Assembly: GCA_004335835.1 (NCBI GenBank)
Contig: RWJK01001221.1
Location: forward strand, 1-64,000
Reading direction: 5' to 3'
DNA from: Scenedesmus sp. ARA3
Taxonomy: Eukaryota; Chlorophyta; Chlorophyceae; Sphaeropleales; Scenedesmaceae
Length of the DNA: 64,000 bases
Of the stretch, positions 58,450 to 64,000 are shown in pieces (within the stretch, counting starts at the first letter, position 1; every line of letters begins with the position of its first letter). The notes below the pieces were generated by a model. It made no database searches and had not been told where the DNA came from. It was given only the letters and a program-made list of their open reading frames with translations. A program made the translations under genes and the position numbers.

Positions 58450-59150
58450 ACGGCAGCAGGGTACAGCCACGAGCCTGCTTGCAGCCAAGCAGACCAACAG
58501 CACAGCGCGTCCCTCCCGCTGCTGCTGCTGCTGCTGCTGTTGGCTGAGGCGTCTAGAAGCACTGCTGGTATCAGCGGCAGCAAGGGCTCCTCTTCGCTGC
58601 TGCTGCCATCAAACCTAGCCTGCTGAATAGCTCTGCTGGATGAAGCGCCTGTCACAGCGCTGCTGTGGCTGTTGTTGCCGCTGCCTGCAGCAGTGTTGTT
58701 GAGGCCAGCTGCTGCTGTCCCCTTGCTGCTGTCAGGGCCTTGGTCATCCCCAGCAGCCTCACCTGCTGCTGCTGCTGCTGCTGCTGCAGCAGCAGCAGGG
58801 TGTACCAGCTGCACCCAGCTGATGGGTGCTGCATACACTTTCGGCAGGTGCAGCACTAGCAGGCTATCTGCTGGCAGCACCGCCTCACTGCTGCAGTTGA
58901 AGCTTAGCACGCCGCTGCTAGATGCAGTGCTGATGGTGCTGCTGCCGACGCTGCTTTCCGCTGCTGCTGAGGCACTTACAGTTGCAGCAGGCGCAGCTGT
59001 ATTGAAAATGATGCGGGGCTGCAACGCGAGCACAAATGGCGCTGGCGGCGTGCGAACATAGATGCGCTGCAGCTGCAGCAAGCTTGGGTCAACTGGCAGC
59101 AACCTGCTGCTCCTGCTGTGGATGTCACCTACAGCTGCACTCACTGTTGT

Positions 59151-59189
<39 letters not shown>

Positions 59190-59530
59190 ATTACCAGCAG
59201 CTGAGGCATCCAAGAACAGCGGGACGTCCTGCAGCAGCAGCTGTTCAACCCCTGACGCCGCCTGTTGCTGCTGCATTTCAACAGGAGAGCCTCCAGGCAT
59301 GCCACTGATGCCAGCCTGCTGCTGCTGCTGCTGCCTGCGCATCGGCTGCCCACGGTCCCCACCCCTTCTGTGCTGCTGCTGCCGCTCGCCAGGTAAGTTG
59401 CGTACTGCACTGGAGGCCGCAGCTGCCGCTGCTGCCCGCTGCTGCTGCTCCAGCGCTAACGCCTTGAGCACCTGTGCTGGCTGCAGGATGGCCCGCTGAC
59501 CTGCGAGGCTCTCGTACTCAAGGCCTGCAT

Positions 59531-59570
<40 letters not shown>

Positions 59571-60435
59571 GGCAGCAGCAGCAGGGGCAGCAGCAAGGAC
59601 CAGCGGTGGGTGCGACAATCAGTGAGCATGCATGCCATGCACACTATTGGCGTAACCACTAGTGCCAAAGGCTGAGTTCTGCATGGTGGTGACGGCAGTT
59701 GTGCACTGCAAAGTTGTTGTAGCTGGCAGACATGTCGTCGATTGCTGCAACACAACGCTGCTTTGCTGCAAGCTCACTTGTCCACACAGTGACCAGGACA
59801 TCCGCTGGCTGATTGACTGCCTTGTTGCCTCTATTACATACACTGACGGCAGGCAGGCATTGCAGAGCCGTTGCAACCAACAGGTGCGGCACGTTTGCTG
59901 CTTTGCAACTCCGCTGTGGTCGACACTCACCTAACCACACAGTGGCAAGGATATCTGCTGGCTGCGTCATTGCCTGGTTGCTACTGCCAGCCATCGGGGC
60001 AGCAGCAGCAGCAGCAGCAGCGCCGCGCTGACCCTGCCCACCCCTGCCTCTGCCCCTGGTACCAGCCCTGCTGCTGCCTTCGCCATGCTGCTCAGCCGCT
60101 GGCGCTGCTGCTGGATGCATGAGGCTAGACAGCCCCTTGCTGGCATCATGCTGCTGCTGCTGGCCCAGCTGACCCCACACTTGCAGCAGCTGCTGCTGAA
60201 GTTGCTGTGCTGTGTCACCTGCTGTATCCACCTGCTGCTGCCTGTCAGCAGCAGCTGCCTTCACAGGCTGCTGTGGTTTGGCACTGCTAGCCGGCTCCAT
60301 CTTGCTGCTGCTGCTGCCCGCCACACCTGGTGCTGCTGCTGCTGCTGCTGGTACTGCTGCTTTGCGTGTTCCCATGACAGCTTCTGCCAAGGTAGGGAAG
60401 TCCTCAGGTCCTAACTCAACAACAACTAGACCTAC

Positions 60436-60467
<32 letters not shown>

Positions 60468-60835
60468 TTGCTTTGCCCTGCTGCCCCTGCCTGCCACCCC
60501 GCTGCTGTCTGCCTTGTCCCCAAGACCCCTTCACACCAGCTGCTGCTGCACCTCCTTTTCCTGTATTGGGCCCGTCTGCGCCTGCACCAGCTGCCCCGGT
60601 AGCTGCCGCCGCTGCTGCTGCTGCTGCAGATGCACCTTCCTCCTTGCGTGGTGCCAGCAGCTGCAGCTGCAGCAGCTGATTCAACCCAGGCAGCCACCCC
60701 TTGCCTGATAAGCCAGCAGCAGCGTCATATGCTGATTCACCAAACCCTAACACCCACTCACTCAGCCAGGGCCCTACCACCACGGGCTTGCTGCTGCTGC
60801 TGCTGCTGCCGCTGCTGGCTGCAGCCGCCTGCAGA

Positions 60836-60870
<35 letters not shown>

Positions 60871-62897
60871 AGGACCTGGCAGCAGCTGCACTTGCATATC
60901 ATGAAGCTTTCCCAGCTGCTTCTGCCGCTGCAGCTGCTGCTGCAGCAGCAGTTGCAGTGCTGGCCTGTTGTTGGCGTCTGACAAGTCGAACCAGTCTGGC
61001 TGCTCGCTGCTGCTGCTGCTGCCATCTGGTGCAGCAAGGTGCAGCAGCAAACCGCTGTCATGGGGCACCTGCATGCAGCAAGCAGGCAGGGATCTTGCTT
61101 CTAGGCATACCTGCTGCACAAAGGGAAAGCACTGCTGCACACAGCACAGGCCAAGACACTTGACAGCTGCAGCAACCTGGCAACACAGCACACAACGGCA
61201 CAGCACAGCACAGCAAATCAGGACATGAAACAGTAGCGCAGCACACCGCAACATGGCATAGTGCTGCATACGACAGCATAGCGCAGAACAGCGCAGCAAG
61301 TCACACACAGAGCACTCTTGCAGTGCTGCACCTCCCCTCCCTCACCTCTGTCGCATCGTGTGGTGCCAGCACGCACTGCCTGCCAGTCAGAATAGCACAG
61401 CACAGCACAGCACAGCACAGCACACCACAGCACAGCAGTCAAAGCGACTTCAAAGCTGTGCTGCGCCTCCCCTCCCCTACCTCTGCTGCATCATGTGGTG
61501 CCAGCACGCACTGCCTGCCAGTCAAGCTGATGCAGCTGCACTGCTGCCGCCCAGCCTGCCAGGCAGCCAGGCAGCAAGCAGCCAGCTGAGACTGCAGCTC
61601 AGGCTGTGCAGGGCCGCCAGCAGCAACAGCATACTGCGCTAGGGCTTGGGCAGTTGCGGCGTCATGAATGTTGCGGCTGTAGCGCTGCGGCACTGACTGC
61701 GCAGCAAAAGAAAAGTGGTAAGCAGAAACACAAAAGGAGTCGTCAGCGGAAGGTGTGAGGAGGGATGTGGAGGCGGATACATGAAACTGTGCTATCTGTG
61801 TCAAATCCCAGGGCCCGTCCTTACCCTGAGGTAGCGTGCAAGCGCCAATTTGGCAGCCGCCAAGCAGCGCTGCGCAGACTGCTGATACAGCGGGTCCAAT
61901 GCTGCTGCCAGAAGGTCCCCTGCTGCTGCTGCATCATCCTCTGATGCCCCTGCTGCTGCATCGCTGCTGTGGCTCACTTCCTGCCATCCGTCAGAGCCAT
62001 CCCAGCTGCTGCCGTCATCTTCGGAGCCGTCAGTGACGTCATCTGCACCTGTTATAACATCCTGCATGACGTCATTGAGATCCAGCACTGCTTGAGAGTG
62101 GAAGGGATACGGCCGGACGACTGCTGCTGCTGCTGCAGCTGCAGGGCTCGTACTGCTGCTGCTGCTACAGACAGCAGGAAACAACAGCTGCAGCAGCTGC
62201 TGCCATAGCTGCTGCAGATCCTGCTCTGTCACTGTTCCTGCTGTGGTGTAAGCCTGGCCTGCAGCGGCAGCTGCAGCAGCTGCAGCAGAAGCTGATGCAG
62301 CGGCTGCTGCCGAGATCAATGCAACAGCCTGAGGCAGGCTTGGCAGCTGCTGCTGTACTGCGCCAGCTTGCTGCTGCTGCTGCTGCTGCTGCTGCTGACG
62401 TGGCGCTGCTGCGGCAGCAGGCTGGTCTGCTTTGGCCAGGTGGTTGCGAATAGCATTCAGAATGACCTGCAGAAGCAGGGCATTGCAAGCAGCGAAGTGA
62501 AGTGGCTTGTACGCAAGGTAGATGTCGCTCAACAAGAGTTTGATACAGGGCTGGTAACTGCCCACAGCTGAACAGCAACCCTGGGTAGCAGCAGCACACC
62601 TGCTCCTGTTGTGGGCTGCCACAACGTGCAAGTGCGCAGCTGCAATGCACATGCCTGGAGTAACAGTACAACGTGCTGTGCACAAGTGAACCATCACGTT
62701 TCCGTTCTTACCTTGCGTGCTGGTTTGCCAACGGTGCTGTCAGCGCTGCAGCAGTGCACTCCTGCAAGCTCCACCAACAAACTGCTGCTGCTGCTGCTGC
62801 TCACTGGCCTGCCCCTGCTGCTGTGCTGTGCAGGAGCAGCAGCTGATGCTGATGCTGATGCTGCCTTGCTCTTCAGCAGCACCAGCTCAGCCTGCTG

Positions 62898-62930
<33 letters not shown>

Positions 62931-63592
62931 CTGCCCTGCAGCATCAGCAGGCTGCACCTGCATTCCAACAGGTGGAAGCACGACCACAAGTTATGTTGCA
63001 CCACCGCACAACTGGTGTGACACAAGCGCTGCAGTTTGATGAGTGCTGCATCATGCGGACAGGACAACTCATGCATGCAGAACGGACGTTGCAGTGCACA
63101 TGAGACGACAGGCGCTGTGAAATTACAGCAAGACATTTGCTGGACCGAATGCAGGTTCCTTGCAGTGCATTGTGCTTGATTACCTGCAGCACCACATGCA
63201 GCTGTGTGGGCGGCTTCTGCTGCAGCAGCTGCAGCAGCCGCTCATACTGCTGCACACCAGCACCGTGGCCTTCACTCCCCAAGCTGCCAACTGCTTGCCC
63301 TTGCTGCCTGTCCCTGCTGTCCTGCTTTTGGGCTGATTTCTGCCGCAGCCTCTCCACCCTTTGCAGGATGATGAGCTGCTGCTGCAGCTGCTGCTTCACG
63401 CGTGCCAGCACATGCAGTGCTTGCAGGACACTTGCAGGAACGCTTGCTGAGGGGACCAGCAGCAGCAGCCCGTCACTGACAAGCAGCAGGAGCAGCAGCG
63501 CTGCATGCTGCAGTACGGCCGCAGTGTACAGCTGTGGCCGGCTGGGTTGCTGGTTGCTGCTGTGTGCTGGTAATAAACCCAGCAGTTGCACC
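58389..63592 (-). CDS. SMG8: SMG8 homologue (nonsense-mediated decay), N-terminus beyond or at the window edge
   Basis: SMG8 with SMG9 controls the SMG1 kinase that phosphorylates UPF1 in nonsense-mediated mRNA decay. Minus-strand exons in agreeing phase: 63592-63184, 62957-62712, 62466-61825, 61696-61481, 61176-59931 and 59524-58389, about 1298 residues; a further exon probably ends near 63963. Recognition rests on the ordered C-terminal landmarks: ...QRCLAAAKLALARYL, SVPQRYSRNIHDA, the W-x-x-GRQ...SLTGRQCVLAPH segment, WLSEWVLGFGESAYDAAAGL, LEYESLAGQRAILQPAQVLK, the VPLFLDAS strand, LQRIYVRTPPAPFVLALQPR and LPADSLLVLHLPKVYA. The N-terminal hydrophobic ALLLLLLVSDGLLLLVPS fits the GTPase-like domain. 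Very long Ala, Gln and Ser runs, translations of CAG/CTG tracts, separate these blocks. A 42-nt in-frame segment (GTATGCC...TGCATGCAG, ending just before VPHDSG) may be a retained intron. Confidence 0.85.
59528..59580. repeat. ATC repeat next to a CAG array at an SMG8 acceptor
   Basis: Seven to eight atc units run into cagcagcag; on the transcript strand this is CTG...GATGATGAT then GCAG|GC, the acceptor of the last exon (59524). The pyrimidine tract is replaced by triplets. Confidence 0.85.
59776..59825 (-). repeat. Echo of an SMG8 exon 3' end (PADILATVW)
   Basis: NQPADVLVTVW repeats the exon end TQPADILATVWL (boundary 59931) about 150 bp into the intron, followed by AAGTGAG instead of the TTAG|GTGAG donor. 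Confidence 0.88.
61346..61390 (-). repeat. Echo of an SMG8 exon 3' end (GRQCVLAPHDA)
   Basis: TGRQCVLAPHDATE before GTGAGG copies the end of the exon with boundary 61481 (TGRQCVLAPHDAAE|GTAGGG). Frame is intact and the echo's donor is closer to consensus than the presumed real one. Confidence 0.95.
61394..61437. repeat. Pentanucleotide (AGCAC)n microsatellite
   Basis: About eight cacag/agcac units with one interruption (caccac) in an SMG8 intron, between the exon echo and the real exon end. Looser copies extend at 61190-61300. Confidence 0.92.
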
Positions 63593-64000
63593 CTGCAGGC
63601 AGTGTCACAGCAACAAATGGGACCAGCAGCGCTGGGGTTGCAGGAGTGCATGATATGCAGGTGTGCATGCAGGCCCAGCTCGCTGGATAACTGACAGGGC
63701 ATTACACCCACATGCATCAGGTATACGTAAAGCAGGCACGTGCTTTGCAAGCTGGGTGTGCAGTGCGGAATAAGCACAAGTGTGTTGCCCGTGATGCATT
63801 CATCACCTGTGCTTGGGTATGCTGTGCTTCAGCAACTTGGGGCATGTCAGCCACTGCAAACCCTGCATTGTAACAGGCCATTGGTTTTTGCTCAGTCTTT
63901 TCTCATAGCCAGTGCCCCTTGTGGGTGCAAGGCTGTCATTGGTAGCAGCAGCAGACGCTGTACCTTGCACTGCAGCTGCAGTGCTGCCGGTTGCAGGTTG
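63593..64000 (-). other. Right edge: SMG8 intron and possible upstream exon end
   Basis: Sequence upstream of the first clear SMG8 exon. An AAG|GTACAG donor-like site at about 63963 may end a preceding exon running off the window; too short to assign. Confidence 0.4.

Noticed and set aside
1..64000. tRNA, rRNA or viral/mobile-element genes
   Set aside because: I looked for tRNA-like arms, rRNA cores, reverse transcriptase, integrase and transposase motifs and saw none I could support; a covariance-model or HMM scan would be needed to exclude them.

Overview
This is intron-rich nuclear DNA, almost certainly from a green alga. The reasons are plastid-pathway genes carrying transit-peptide-like extensions (DXS, a CRM-domain protein), plant-type gene families, short GT-AG introns, TGTAA-type 3' signals and saturation with CAG/CTG triplets. 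A chlorophyte of the Chlamydomonas/Scenedesmus kind is my inference; nothing in the window fixes the species. There are two runs of N (27183-27349 and 55631-55746), both inside CAG/CTG arrays.

Layout, left to right: an inositol polyphosphate 5-phosphatase (-, runs off the left edge); a low-complexity Gln/Ala/Ser-rich gene (+) followed by tandem copies of a small exon-like module; a fatty acyl-CoA reductase (-); a Cys-rich zinc-binding protein (-); an NT-C2/coiled-coil protein (-); two tandem subtilisin-like proteases (+,+); an F-box-like/leucine-rich-repeat gene with an in-frame stop (+); 1-deoxy-D-xylulose-5-phosphate synthase (-); a macro-domain protein (-); a single-CRM-domain protein (+); a small multi-span membrane protein (-); a membrane-anchored PhoD-like phosphatase (+); and an SMG8 homologue (-) whose N-terminus lies at or beyond the right edge. 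For nine of these genes I could join exons by GT-AG junctions with every phase agreeing, giving complete proteins of 595 (FAR), 545 (Zn), 852 (NT-C2), 504 (subtilase B), 737 (DXS), 339 (macro), 199 (CRM), 201 (membrane) and 642 (PhoD) residues. The genes do not form a pathway: this is an ordinary eukaryotic gene neighbourhood with two head-to-head pairs about 410 bp apart and several convergent pairs.

The most unusual property is shared by unrelated genes. Introns repeatedly contain diverged tandem copies of the adjoining exon boundary (last 40-70 bases of the exon plus donor and some intron, or acceptor plus first bases of the exon). I call these exon-junction echoes. They occur in five DXS introns (up to four copies of one exon end), the macro-domain gene (four copies), PhoD (four copies plus two other sites), SMG8, FAR and, in very short form, the 5-phosphatase; the 5.5-7.5 kb modules look like the same process. 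Many copies keep frame and a usable donor, so they could act as decoy or alternative splice sites. A second general feature is that CTG triplets in sense orientation sit directly upstream of many 3' splice sites, where a pyrimidine tract is expected. A third is a long, near-perfect hairpin inside the last DXS intron.
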